Source of the DNA: Hypericum androsaemum
Lineage: Eukaryota; Streptophyta; Magnoliopsida; Malpighiales; Hypericaceae
Direction: 5' to 3'
DNA: 64,000 nucleotides
Assembly: GCA_963995505.1 (NCBI GenBank)
Contig: OZ023186.1
Span: 1,116,001 to 1,180,000, forward strand
This document shows, in pieces, positions 41,783 to 53,490 of the stretch. The notes under the pieces are model-generated. The model did no database searches. It was not told where the DNA came from and saw only the letters and a list, made by a program, of their open reading frames with translations. The first letter of the stretch is position 1. Each line of letters starts with the position of its first letter. The translations under genes were made by a program, and so were the position numbers.

Positions 41783-44700
41783 ATGGAGCTCTCGCGTACA
41801 TCTTCTTCTGCAGAATATTCAACTACGAGAATTCTCCGACTTTCCACTTCGAAAATTAAAACAAGCTTTCTCTTCCCAAAGAGAGCCACTTATTGCATGC
41901 CTAAAATAAAGTGTTCCAATTATCTTCTCCCAGCATCTAGGGTTTCTAGTCAAAGTTACAGCTCCAAGCTCTTCTGCCAACCAAGAAAACCCTTTTCAAA
42001 AGTTGCTCCTCTGGTGCCTCATAATGGTCGCAAGACCATTTTCTTGATCAAGGTAATATTGCCATAAGTTTATATGCATTAAAAATTCACCTACTGTTTT
42101 TGAGTTACATATAGTTATTATTCGCAAGATCCAGCTTCGTTGCAAGAGTAGTAAATTTATCTATATATACTTGTTATCTTAAAATTTTAGATTAACAGGT
42201 AATATGTGACATGTTGACTGATATTTGGCATGTTGGTAGGGTTCCATGCAGGCCACCAATAGAGATCATCAAGTTCGAGCAGATAAATTCGATCACAAAA
42301 AAATATTGGGACTCGGCGACCTGCTTTTCCGCTTCATTAGACCTTATATTATATATGGATCACTTGTCGGATTCGCGTAAGTTTAAATGTTATTAATTTC
42401 CTCTTTTTTATAATTTTTTATTTTCCTCTTAGTTAAGTTTTTATTTATTTCCCGTTTATTCTTTTGCCGCCAGCAGCCAAAAGCCAAAACTCTCGAATGG
42501 TAATTGGAAGTATATATCTTGATCCATTAAAGTAACCTATTAAAGATTCTTACTAATCATTACCTTCCAAAAAATAAATATTCGTGTCCATTTTGAATAC
42601 TTAATGGTAGTTAGAAGTATATTTCTCATCCTACTGATTCTTGTATCTTAAAATATTTAGTATACTTTTTTATTAGCAATATTTATTTTTACTGATGTTT
42701 GGTAAATGGGCAGTGGAATGTTTACTAGAACTTGGATGGAGAACGCACATCTTCTCAAAATGTCAATGTGGACTCTACCAATAAAGGCAATAGTTGTCAT
42801 CATTGCTCTACTTTGTGCAGATGGCTATGTAACCGGTATCAATCAGATCTACGATCTCGAAATAGATAAGTATGTATTTTTTAATTAGTTGCACAAAATT
42901 AAAAGAATGATATGATCAAATTCAAATGTTAATCCCAATGTAGGTTGCTTACTATTTCACGAGAATGAAACTAAATGAGTGCTTTGTAATTGATTCTGCA
43001 GGATTAATAAGCCCTATTTACCTCTAGCTTCTGGGGAGTTATCACTTGGATCTGCTTGGACATTGGTGATAAGTTTTTTAGTAATAGGTGTCGCGGTTGC
43101 TCGAATACTAAAATCGGGTTGGTTACTTGCGTATGTTCTATGTGAGTTCGTCTTGGGTTCAATGTATTCCGTCCCTCCATTTTACCTTAAGAAATCTACC
43201 ATTGGTGCAATTCTCACTTGTGCCTCGGTACGTGCCTTCGGCTAGAATTCGCTTTGTTTCAATTGAGAAAAAGAGTTCCTCACAAATAAATTAATTTGTT
43301 CCAGATGCGAGGGTATGTATTTGCTCTGGGTTTGTCAGCTGCAGCGAGAGCCACCCTAGGACTTCCATTCCAATTAAGGTGCTATTTTTTAACTGTACAA
43401 TTTTTTTAAAATAAATTTTCGTTAATTCATTGTTACATCTTGTACTATTCGGACAATTCGGACAAGTGGACTTTGACCGATGACTGTATAATCATATCGA
43501 TTTCTTCAACAAACAATCAATTTCACATTTAATTAAATATGTGATCAACAGTACGTCGGTGAAATTTATGGCAACCTTCTCCACGTTGTTTTCTCTTGCC
43601 ATTGGTGTCATGAAAGATCTCTCGGACCTGGAAGGAGACAAGCAGTAAGTCCCTAATTAATCTAATCCCAGTTTTTTTCTTTTAAATATCTTCTTATTAA
43701 TTTAATCACATTAATTTCAATTTAACAATGCATTCAGATGCAATGTGCCAACTTTAGCATCGATTCATGGTCCAAGAAAAATTGCGTTTCTTGGTTTTGG
43801 ATCTATGCTTATGATTTATGCCGGTGCCATTGCAACAGCTATTTTCATGCCTCAGGTAATTGTAATTTTAAAATTAGTATCATTTATTAGTCTAATTAAC
43901 GATCTTACACTACAATATAATTAAGCGTGTGCATATATATGTGCGTGTCAAACAGGTTTTTAGACGTAGCGTCACGATACCGGCACATATTGTTCTGGCT
44001 TCATGCTTGATTTTGCAGGTGTGTATTCTAACAAGATATTGTTACTTTATTAAATTTTTTATTTCATATCATACTGTTAAAATATTAGTTTTTCAAATGT
44101 TCAACATTTTTTTTTTCAAAATATTAATCTCATAACTTTGCCATGGAACAAATTTTTTTAAATAAATAGAATTGTAGTGATCCAGCATTTTTAGATAATC
44201 CAATTAATTGCATTCACGTACAAGCCATGTATTTCTTTTGGTCCAAGTTTAGTTTGACCGTTTCTTTTGGTCAATATTTGCCCGATCCAGCAAATTGTTT
44301 AGTTTGACACTTTGACTTATAGAATATTGGATAAGAAAACTAAATTAATATTGGACCATAATAAAGCCGTACATTTTCCGGGTGACTATTCATGTGTTGA
44401 CCATGGGCCTTTTCTTTCCCTCTTTTTATTAGATTCTTCCCATCAAACTTATTGCTAGTTGCCGTTGACTTTTATCTCGCTGGAACGATTTCGTGTATGG
44501 TTTATGGATTGAACTATTTTCTCTATTATGTTGGCATGTTCTGATTTAATTTAAAATTTTAAATCAATGAATATGTTGAGTCAAATTTATTATAAGTATA
44601 ATAGTAATATACGTATAATAATTTTAAAAAAAAATAACGTGATAGAAATTAGGACAGGTCTCAAACAAACTCCAACACGGGTAACGAAAATGTCACCGAA

Positions 44701-45094
44701 CAGCTACATAAAAAGTAAAGTCACTGAACAACATGAGCCTCGTGAGTGATTAAAATCAAAGTTGAGGGGCGAAGACTAAAAACATAAGGCAGATTACTTT
44801 TTGTCAGGCTTGGAAATTAAATTAAATGACCGAAATTCATTATTTTTGCTCACTTTTTCAGGCTTGGAAGTTGGAAAAGGAAAATTACAGCAAGGTACGG
44901 CCCTTTTAATGCAAAATTCGATTAGCTGCTAAAAATATTAGTTATTTTAACAATTAAGTTGTTGGTTATTTTAAAATTTTGATGAAACTCAATTAATGCC
45001 TAATTATACAATCTTGCAGGAAGCAAGTCAATCATTCTATCAGTTTATGTGGAAGCTACTCGATGCCGAGTTCATAATTTTTCCTTTTATCTAA
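41783..45094 (+). CDS. UbiA-superfamily aromatic prenyltransferase, plastid-targeted, 10 exons, apparently intact
   Basis: Exons: 41783-42052, 42252-42376 (or from 42240), 42714-42869, 43002-43227, 43305-43378, 43552-43644, 43738-43855, 43956-44018, 44862-44894 and 45020-45094. All introns are GT-AG with consistent phases and give 410 aa (414 with the earlier acceptor). I prefer the acceptor 'atgcag|gcc' at 42251 because copy 2 uses the same site. The first about 85 residues are Ser/Arg/Lys-rich with few acids, as in a chloroplast transit peptide. The membrane core carries NQIYDLEID (175-183) and KDLSDLEGD (305-313), the two Mg-prenyl-diphosphate motifs, with hydrophobic helices such as AIVVIIALLCADGY and WTLVISFLVIGVAV. 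The length and the FPFI C-terminus match plant homogentisate/flavonoid/coumarin/phloroglucinol prenyltransferases, which transfer dimethylallyl or longer groups to aromatic rings at plastid membranes. The acceptor cannot be predicted. Primary (vitamin E/plastoquinone) versus specialised role is unresolved; local duplication favours specialised metabolism. Confidence 0.88.
44019..44861 (+). other. Intron 8 of the live gene, absent from copy 2
   Basis: 843 bp between '...ttgattttgcag' and 'gcttggaagttg'. In copy 2 the same two codon stretches are contiguous ('ttgatcttccaggcttggaag', 30378-30398). The intron is AT-rich, has GT...AG borders, and shows no terminal inverted or direct repeats that I can see. 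Confidence 0.8.
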
Positions 45095-45471
45095 GCAGAC
45101 GGCTGCCTTCTCGTCAAGAGGAAAGGAATATCAGAAAATATTCTAACTAATTTATATAGCATGCCACGATACATTTAAAATAAATGAAAACTATATTCTT
45201 GTAGTGTGTGTACTTATTAAGAATATAAATTTTCCCTACATAAACAAAATACCAAAAAGTTGCTATTGCAGTGAGTCCTCTTGTTCCCTTGGCCACCACT
45301 TTGTAATTTCTTTACAAAAGTACGTTGTAAATTTTTTTAATTACTTAATTGATTAATACAAGTTTGAGCCAAACAGAAAATTTAAAATTGAATCGCAATT
45401 AAATTAAATAAGAATAACGACTTCTTTAATTAAAAAAAAGAGGGATAACGACTAAACAGTAAATAGCCCTA

Positions 45472-45742
45472 TGTTATGAATTATCTATAATCTAAGCATA
45501 TGAATATAGAGAATAATAAGGAAGAGAGTAGAGAATGAAGTTCTCATTAAATGGGTGTAAGATGTGTGTACAATTACAATGCTATGTATAGGCAATTACA
45601 TCCATTAAACAATAACCCACTAAACTTTCTTTATGGTAAAGTGGAGGAAAACATGGAGTAGAACATGAAGGTGAGGTGGAGGAGAACATGGAGGAACATG
45701 GGAGAACATGGAAGAAATATGGCATCCATATTGTACATAATA
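45472..45742 (-). repeat. 3' LTR of the minus-strand Copia
   Basis: 271 bp; in the plus sense TGTTATGAATT...GTACATAATA. Almost identical to 50960-51230. Confidence 0.93.
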
Positions 45743-45981
45743 CTCTCCCTTGGATGCCATTTGAATAATGTGCCTCATTAAAACCTTATTAGGAAAAACC
45801 CTGTGGGAAAAATCCTAATCAAAGGAAAAAGAGTACATCATCATAAAAATTACTGCCTCATTAAAACCTTACCCGGAAAACCCATTGGGACAAAACCGTG
45901 GCTAAGGAAAAAGAGTACAGTGTAAAATGATATCTCCCCCTCATGTCTATATCATTTGAATATCTCCCCCTCATGTCTATA

Positions 45982-48900
45982 TCATTTGATATCTCTGAGT
46001 CGTTTCAGACCAATATTACGAACATGCTTCTCAAAAACTGTAGTGGGCAGGGATTTCGTGAATAAATCTGCCAAATTGTCACTTGAACGAATTTGTTGAA
46101 CACTTATCTCCCCATCCTTTTGAAGATCATGTGTGAAAAAGAACTTTGGTGATATATGTTTTGTCCGATCACCTTTAATATATCCTTCTTTTAATTGTGC
46201 GATGCATGCAGCATTATCCTCATATAAGGTCGTAGGTATTCCCTTTTGAAAAGGTAATCCACAAGATTCTCGAATGTGTTTGACAATAGATCTCAACCAA
46301 ACACATTCTCGACTTGCTTCATGAATAGCCAAAATCTCAGAATGATTAGATGAGGTGGCTGCTATAGTTTGTTTCATGGAGCGCCATGAAATGGCAGTAC
46401 CTCCATATGTAAATAAGTATCCGGTTTGCGATCGACCATTGTGAGGATCAGATAAATATCCTGCATCTGCATATCCAATTACTTCTGCCTCTGAGATACT
46501 AGGGTAATACAAACCCATATCCATTGTACCTCGAAGGTAACGCAATATTTGTTTTACTCCAGTCCAATGTCTTCTTGTAGGTGAAGAACTGTATCTTGCT
46601 AGTAAATTAACAGAAAATGATATATCAGGTCGTGTATGACTAGCGAGATACATTAGTGCACCTATTGCACTAAGATATGGTACTTCAGGACCAAGAAATT
46701 CTTCACCATTTTCTCGAGGTCTAAAAGGGTCCTTTTTCACATCAAGTGACCTTACAACCATTGGAATGTTCAACGGATGCACTTTATCCATATTGAAACG
46801 CTTCAGCACCTTTGCTATATAGGAAGATTGATGCATAAAAATTCCTTCTCCAAAATGTTCAATTTGCAATCCGAGACATAATTTGGTCTTTCCCAAATCT
46901 TTCATTTCAAATTCATTCTTCAAACAATCAACTGCCTTTTGGAGCTCTTCAGGAGTTCCAATGATATTGAGATCATCAACATAAACTGCAATTATAACGA
47001 ACTCAGGTTCGGATCTCCTTATAAAAACACATGGGCAGATTGGATCATTCTTATAGCCTTCCTTTAATAAGTAGTCACTAAGGCGATTATACCACATACG
47101 CCCTGATTGTTTCAATCCATATAAAGATCGACATAATTTGATCGAGTATAGTCTTTTTTGACTAGAATCACGTACTTCTGGTACGTTGAATCCTTCTGGG
47201 ATTCTCATATAAATGTCACTATCTAGTGAACCATATAAATAGGCTGTAACAATATCCATAAGACGCATATTCAACTTTTCATGTACTGCCAGACTTATCA
47301 AATATCGAAACGTGGTTGCATCCACCACAGGAGAATATGTCTCTTCATAATCAATACCAGGTCTTTGAGAAAAACCTTGTGCGACAAGTCGTGCTTTATA
47401 TCTCACGACTTCATTTTTCTCATTTCGTTTACGCACAAATACCCATTTGTATCCTACGGGTTTCACCTCTTTGGGTGTGCGGACTACAGGTCCGAAAACT
47501 TCACGTTTCGCAAGTGAATCTAATTCAGATTTCATTGCGTCTTTTCAATTTGGCCAATCTTTTCTATGCATGCATTCCTTGATAGATTTTGGCTCTAGAT
47601 CCTCTTCATCTTCCATAATATTTAGCGCTACATGGTAGGCAAAAATATCGTCGACGATAACTTTATTTCGGTTCCATTTTTCTCCAGTCATAACATAATT
47701 TATTGAGATCTCATGATTATCACAATGTTCAGGTACCTGATCTTTCATTGGAAGCGACTCATCTAGAGTCTGCCCTTCCTTGATATTAATATTGACTGGG
47801 GACTCTTCAGGAGTCACGATATCCTCGATTTGACCATCTTGATATTTTGCTCCTTTTCTTTTACGAGGATTTTTATCTTTGGAACCAATAGGTCTACCAC
47901 GTTTAATTTGTGCCTTATTTTCATTGGCAATAATTGATCGTCCTTCAGGGACATCAATTCTAAAAGGAGCATTAGCAGCCGGAATATGTGACTTAGTCAC
48001 TCTCTTTGGGTCAGCAAAAGCGTCCGGCAACTGATTAGCTAAATTCTGCAGATGAATTATCTTTTGAACTTCAAGTTCACTTTGCTTTGTGCGAGGATCT
48101 AAATAACACAATGATAATTCATTCCAGCTAATATCCTTTTCAGGCTGCTTAGTTTCTCCCCCTAATGTTGGAAATATTGATTCATCGAAATGACAATCGG
48201 CAAAACGTGCCGTAAATATATCTCCAGTACGTGGCTCAATGTACTTTATTATCGATGGAGATTCAAACCCAACATATATTCCCAACCTTCTTTGGGGTCC
48301 CATTTTAGTGCGTTGTGGTGGAGCAATTGGAATATAAACCGCACATCCAAAAATTCTTAGATGGGAAATATTTGGTTCCTGACCATGAACCAATTGTAAT
48401 GGGGAGAATTCATGATAACTTGTTGGCCTGATGCGAATTAACATTGCTGCATGTAAAACAGCATGTCCCCAAGCAGAAATAGGGAGTTTCGCTCTCATTA
48501 GTAATGGTCTTGCAATTAATTGAATCCGTTTAATAAATGATTCGGCAAGACCATTTTGAGTGTGAACATGAGCTACAGGATGTTCAACGTTTATACCAAT
48601 GGCCATACAATAATCATTGAATGTTTGAGAAGTGAATTCACCAGCATTATCAAGACGAATGGTCTTAATGGGATTATCTGGAAAATGAGCTCGTAATCGA
48701 ATTAACTAAGCTAGTAATCTCGCAAACGCCAGGTTGCGAGTTGATAATAAAGATACATGTGACCATCTAGTTGATGCATCAATTAATACCATAAAGTATC
48801 TAAATGGTCCACATGGTGGATGGATAGGTCCACATATATCACCATGTATACATTCCAAAAATCCGAGGGATGCAGTCCCAATTTTAGCTGGTGATGGCCT

Positions 48901-49515
48901 GGTTATTAATTTTCCTTGAGAGCATGCAACGCATGACAATTTATTGGATAGGAAAATCTTCTGGTTCCTTAAAGAATGTCCACATGAATTGTTAATAACT
49001 CTTCGCATCATTATTGACCCGGGATGGCCCAACCGGTCATGCCAAATTGCAAAATCAGTAAACTTCAGGTTTACTGTTGCATGTGCCTCCATTGCACTAA
49101 TATACGTATAATATAAACCACATGAATAAGCGGGTAGCTTTTCCAACACGCACTTTTTACCCGAAATAATATTTGTAATAGACAAATATTCTTTGTTTCC
49201 TTCATTTGTTGTCTCAACATGATACCCATTTTGGCGTATGTCTTTGAAACTTAATAAGTTTCTTTGAGACTTGAGAGAATATAATGCATTATTTATGCAA
49301 AAAATTGTACCTCCAGGTAATAATAAATTAGCTCTTCCGGAGCCTTCAATTAAATTCGTAGTACCTGATATAGTACTAACATTTGCCTTTTGCATTTGTA
49401 AATGAAGGAAATATTTATCATCCTTAAGTATGGTGTGCGTTGTAGCACTATCTGCTAAACACAGATCTCTTTCTCGAGTAGATGAGCCAACTCGTGCTAA
49501 TTCCATACTCTTCAT
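45982..49515 (-). pseudogene. Copia pol (protease-integrase-RT-RNase H), two nonsense codons
   Basis: Reading right to left: protease CLADSATTHTIL; GAG-pre-integrase WHDRLGHPGSIMMRR with the CVACSQGK zinc pair; integrase HGDICGPIHPPCGPFRYF ... HVHTQNGLAESFIKR (last catalytic Glu). The RT includes KARLVAQGFSQRPGIDYEET, CRSLYGLKQSGRMWYNRL and the catalytic box VYVDDLNIIG. RNase H includes YEDNAACIAQLKEGYIKGD and ends at 45982. The frame is continuous except for one TAG at 48704-48706 (integrase) and one TGA at 47536-47538, where WPN is followed by the stop (normally Trp). No frameshift was seen. It therefore lost activity recently and by point mutation. Confidence 0.9.
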
Positions 49516-49799
49516 AATAATAAAAAATATTTATATTAAATTTAAGCAACGAAAACATGATGAGAAAAATTTATAGGAGACATTACCTTAAAATTAAGCA
49601 CCGAAAATATGATAATGGAAAATGCCAGGAAATATACTTAAGAAATGAACAAGAACATGGATATTAAACTGCTATTCAATAAGAAAATCAGTAATATCCA
49701 AAATGAGTGAAGTCATTGAGGCCAAATTCAGGGCTACCATCCATGTTCATAATGCCAGAGCCATAATCTTGATAAAGCTCAACTAGATACTTTGGTGCA

Positions 49800-50145
49800 C
49801 AACAGGTGCGAGCTCAGTGGTCTTTGCATCCACAACGATTAGATACTTTGGTGCACAACAGGTGCGAGCTCAGTGGCCTTTGCATCCACAACGATGACAT
49901 GAATTTTCTATTTTTATTCCACTATCACCATCTCTTCGTGGTTTCTTTTCTTTGTTCTTCCACTTCAGGTGGCGAAACGTGTTCTTAAAATTACCACTTC
50001 AGGTGGCGAGACTTTGTCTTAAAATTACCACTATGGTAACCATATCCTCCACGACAATTACCACGTCCAAGACCACGAGCCTGGCCTCTATAATTAAATT
50101 TTGTCACATTCACTTCAGGGAATGGAGCATAACCATTAAATTTTA
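49800..50145 (-). pseudogene. Copia gag C-terminal relic with duplicated zinc knuckle
   Basis: The minus strand reads CHRCGCKGH*ART at about 49850-49900, a CCHC knuckle whose Trp after His is a TGA. A 50-odd-bp direct repeat ('gtgcgagctcagtgg.ctttgcatccacaacg' at 49806 and 49861) gives a second, partial knuckle. Further right, Arg/Gly-rich codons (tattatgg-type, 49960-50100) resemble the basic tail of gag. The N-terminal gag body is not recognisable. Confidence 0.65.
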
Positions 50146-50149
50146 GTCT

Positions 50150-50940
50150 AGAGACCCAATTGCAATATTAAAAATTAATCCAGTGACCAAAATATAGTTT
50201 GCCAAAAAAAAACAGAAACATCCGAGGACTAAATAGTATATTTTGGAGAAGTCCGAGGACCAAACAATATTTTCTAGATTCGCAAATATACAAAGAAGTC
50301 CCTGCTATTAACTAAGGACCACATTGCAATTTCATAATTAATCGGGGATCAAATTGCAATTAACTATTAAATCCGGAAGTCACAGAAAAGTCAAAGTAAC
50401 AATCTGTAATTCTGTCCTTAATTGAATATACGAGAAAATATAAAGTACTAATATGTAATTTTGTCCCATTTCTTTCCCTTTTTTGTTCGGCGCGGATAAT
50501 ATCAGTTTAGTACCTATTAGTTTGACGCGTGTACAAGCGAGGACAGATTCGATGTTCAATATGTAAAATTTACAGATCAGTCCCCGGAGGTTTCTCGCGT
50601 GTGCGAATAAGGGCATAATCCCAATCCGCGTGCACAGGACAATTGCACATAGGTCCTCAGAGGTTTCTAATTATTTTATGAAAGGACAACAGAAGGTTTT
50701 TTCATGAAAATTTTTTACCAAATAAATCCGATTTTTGCAAAGAAAATTTTACAAAATTATTTCCTTTGAGAAAATTATTTATAAGCCAGAACTAAACTTC
50801 ATATGTTTCAATAACATTGAGAATCCAACAACAATGAATAATTTTATATGAGAATCTAACAAGAATGAATAATTATAAATTGTAAGAATACTTACAAAAT
50901 TAAGCTCAATTCTTCTCAAGAAATTATTGAGAACTTGGTA
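50150..50940. other. Non-coding stretch occupying the expected gag position
   Basis: Contains near repeats 'ccgaggactaaatagtatattttgg' / 'ccgaggaccaaacaatattttct' and 'gtcctcagaggtttct' / 'ccccggaggtttctcgcgtg'. It has no gag motif on the minus strand. It may be an old DNA-transposon insertion or a captured segment inside the Copia. Confidence 0.4.
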
Positions 50941-50959
50941 GAGACTCGTGCTGATAACG

Positions 50960-51230
50960 TGTTATGAATTATCTATAATCTAAGCATATGAATATAGAGA
51001 ATAATAAGGAAGAGAGTAGAGAATGAAGTTCTCATTAAATGGGTGTAGGATGTGTGTACAATTACAATGCTATGTATAGGCAATTACATCCATTAAACAA
51101 TAACCCACTAAACTTTCTTTATGGTAAAGTGGAGGAAAACATGGAGTAGAACATGAAGGTGAGGTGGAGGAGAACAAGGAGGAACATGGGAGAACATGGA
51201 AAAAATATGGCATCCATATTGTACATAATA
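50960..51230 (-). repeat. 5' LTR of the minus-strand Copia
   Basis: 271 bp, partner of 45472-45742, directly followed on the right by the target repeat CCCTA. Confidence 0.93.
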
Positions 51231-51739
51231 CCCTAATGTTTGTTGAGATGTATATATAATTCGCTTTTGGGTCATTTGGGGCTTCTTCCAGCCCATTAAG
51301 CTTATACACAACGGGCTAGTGTTGGTGCGTATGGAACTTCAGAAATAGTGTCATCTTTAAGGGAGCTGGAATCTTCAATTTGGAAATAAAATCTACTTTT
51401 CCAAAAAAAAAAACAACGGGCTAGTTTTAGAGGTCTTGGCCTCTTTCAAAGTTTAACTTCAATTTGATGTAATTGTTTTTCTGCGGGGGCAAACAAGATT
51501 TTATAGTACATGAAATAACTACCAATAAATTAAACAAATACAATGAGAGAAAGTGCCCACATAACATTCAATGTTTAATCCGTCCATGTTGGATTTATAC
51601 AGTTAATCTAATCAAAATTTAAACTCTCGCATATTCTACAGAATCCAAATTTTGAAGCATCTAAAATTCAGATTTAGATATTCGAAATTTGCAAGTTTTT
51701 TTGGTAAAACCTTCGTGGTTGACCAAACAGTAGTACAAA

Positions 51740-52080
51740 CACATCCAGAGTGGCAATTCGAGAAATTAGGCATTTTTAGTCGAACGAAATTCCAACCAAG
51801 GTGGAGTGTTTTCTCTTTGCGGTATTTATGATGAATCTAGCCACTATCTTTTCTTGAATTGCCCTAAGACTTGGCTCATATGGAACTACTTTACGAGATG
51901 TGTTGGAGTGAGTTGGTGTGGTGGAAGGTCTCTAGCTATGGCTCTATCTGAATGGATGGGTTTGTTCCTGCCGGTGATGTGGAGCACTTAGACTCATCGA
52001 AATCGTGCAATATTTGAAGGCATCGATTTTGACATTAGACTTCTTTGCCGTTTAATACTAAGTCGTTCTTAAGAATGATT
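51740..52080 (+). pseudogene. LINE zf-RVT fragment, parallel to 15530-15940
   Basis: Reads CGIYDESSHYLFLNCPK, then WLIWNYFTRCVGVSWCGGRS and ALSEWMGLF. It is the same LINE tail as in copy B, with a small deletion that removes the first Cys pair ('ttttctctttgcgg'). It supports the B/C block duplication. Confidence 0.75.
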
Positions 52081-52504
52081 ATTTTGGTCCGATAACATTA
52101 TGCAATACGAAAAATAGGATCTTAATAACTAATATTAATACATCCAGAGTGGCAGCCATGGAGGAGACTTTAAGCAACAACATGTATTTTGTTCCTTTGC
52201 ATTGTTCTGAAGTTTTAATTATAAAATTCACACTTGTAAATATTATTATTGGGAAGTCAGAGGGCAGGTTTTTCTTTAATAAATACAACACCACAAAGTT
52301 TCCCCCAATTTAAAACACTGTAAAATTTGGTCAATTTAAAATATTTGCCTCTATGCAAAGTTAAAAAATAGAACAGGTTTTGTAATCGATAGTCAATGTA
52401 GGAATAATTTTTAGAACAAGTAATTGCATTTATAAAAATTATATGACAATCATTTCAAAAATAAAAATCAATAACGATGCCAATAAAACTACTATTTAAA
52501 AAAA

Positions 52505-53490
52505 TTGTTATTGACAATCAGGAACAAGGTCATTTTTTATCGCAAGCAACCTTCTCCGGGTGAGGTGTTATTCAGATGTGTTTCGGAGTGGGCTTTCTGG
52601 TCTGGTCTTTCTGGGAAAGTTCAATATGTATCAGGATGTGATGACGACGACTTTTGGGTGCTTTACGGGACGATGTTTGACTGGGTGTGTGCTTCTCCTG
52701 AGATGATTGGGCAAACCTTGTGTGGTCTTTCCTGCTGCCTGGGTTCGGAGCTCTGGCGCTTTGCTACCTTTTTGGTCGCTTGGTCTGTTTTTATTTGTAT
52801 GGATGTAATGTTTCTGTCTCTTTGCTCTTGCTGTTGCCTTCTCTGCAATTGCACAAGGACTGTATGATGTACTTAGATCTGATCACGGTTCGAATTTGGA
52901 CGAATTTGAATCGAATTTATTCGAATTCGAATTTATCAAAACATTAAATCATATTCAATTCTTCACAAGACGAATCGAATACGAATTATAAATTTTCGAA
53001 TTCGAATCAAATTATAATCGAATTATAATCAAATTCGAATCGAATACGAATTATAAATTTTCGAATTCGAATCGAATTATAATCAAATTCGAATCGAATT
53101 ATAACCAAATTATAATTGAATTATAACCGAATTTTTCCCTCTCAAATCCCCCCATTTTATTTGAATTTTTTTAACATATATTATTATTATATGTACATGA
53201 ATTTGAATCGAATTTAACACGAATTTAACTCGAATCAAATTTTCGAATCGAATTCGAATTAAATTTGCCGGTTTTGCGAATTATAAATATCTTGAACCGT
53301 ATTCAATTCGTTTTATGACGAATTCGAATCAATTTTTTTACGAATCGAATTATTGACGAATCGAATCGAATTTTTAACGAATCGAATCGAATCACGAATC
53401 AGATTCAATTCATGACCAGGTCTAGATGTACTCTGTTTAATAAAACGCATACATACCTTTAAAAAATAAATAATAATAATAAAAACGTAA
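52505..53490 (+). pseudogene. 5'-truncated LINE tail, interrupted by a hAT element
   Basis: The frame begins IRNKVIFYRKQPSPGEVLFR, matching the RNase H linker of plant LINEs (WxxRNKxxFxxxxxxPxxVL). It ends in a Trp/Phe/Cys-rich stretch 'LCGLSCCLGSELW'. It is followed, after the hAT insertion, by 'ctctgtttaataaaacgcatacatacc' and an (AATA)n tail (53460-53485), a typical LINE 3' end. The equivalent site of copy B (16485-16545) lacks the whole unit, so it is an insertion specific to copy C. Confidence 0.6.
52874..53424. mobile_element. hAT-like non-autonomous element, TSD GATGTACT
   Basis: Bounded by the perfect 8-bp repeat GATGTACT (52866-52873 and 53425-53432), the target length of hAT elements. 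The left end TAGATCTGATCA and the inverted right end TAGACCTGGTCA form short TIRs. The 551-bp interior is built largely from drifting GAATTCGAATCGAATTATAATC-type words, with no open frame of interest. It sits inside a LINE tail. Confidence 0.88.

Larger units (their letters stand above)
45472..51230 (-). mobile_element. Near-complete Ty1/Copia retrotransposon, TSD CCCTA
   Basis: Two 271-bp LTRs (45472-45742 and 50960-51230) differ at only a handful of positions (for example gtgtaag/gtgtagg, aacatgg/aacaagg, gaagaa/aaaaaa), so the insertion is young. It is bounded by CCCTA at 45467-45471 and 51231-51235. On the minus strand the 5' LTR is the right one. It is followed by 'cgttatcagcacgagtctc', a primer-site-like stretch seen beside plant Copia LTRs. 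The polypurine tract CAAGGGAGAG abuts the left LTR. Pol is nearly open; gag is damaged. Plant Copia elements are usually about 5 kb, so 5.76 kb with a replaced gag region is slightly long. Confidence 0.93.

Noticed and set aside
43929..44135. Small plus-strand open frame
   Set aside because: It is exon 8 of the live prenyltransferase read through into intron 8.
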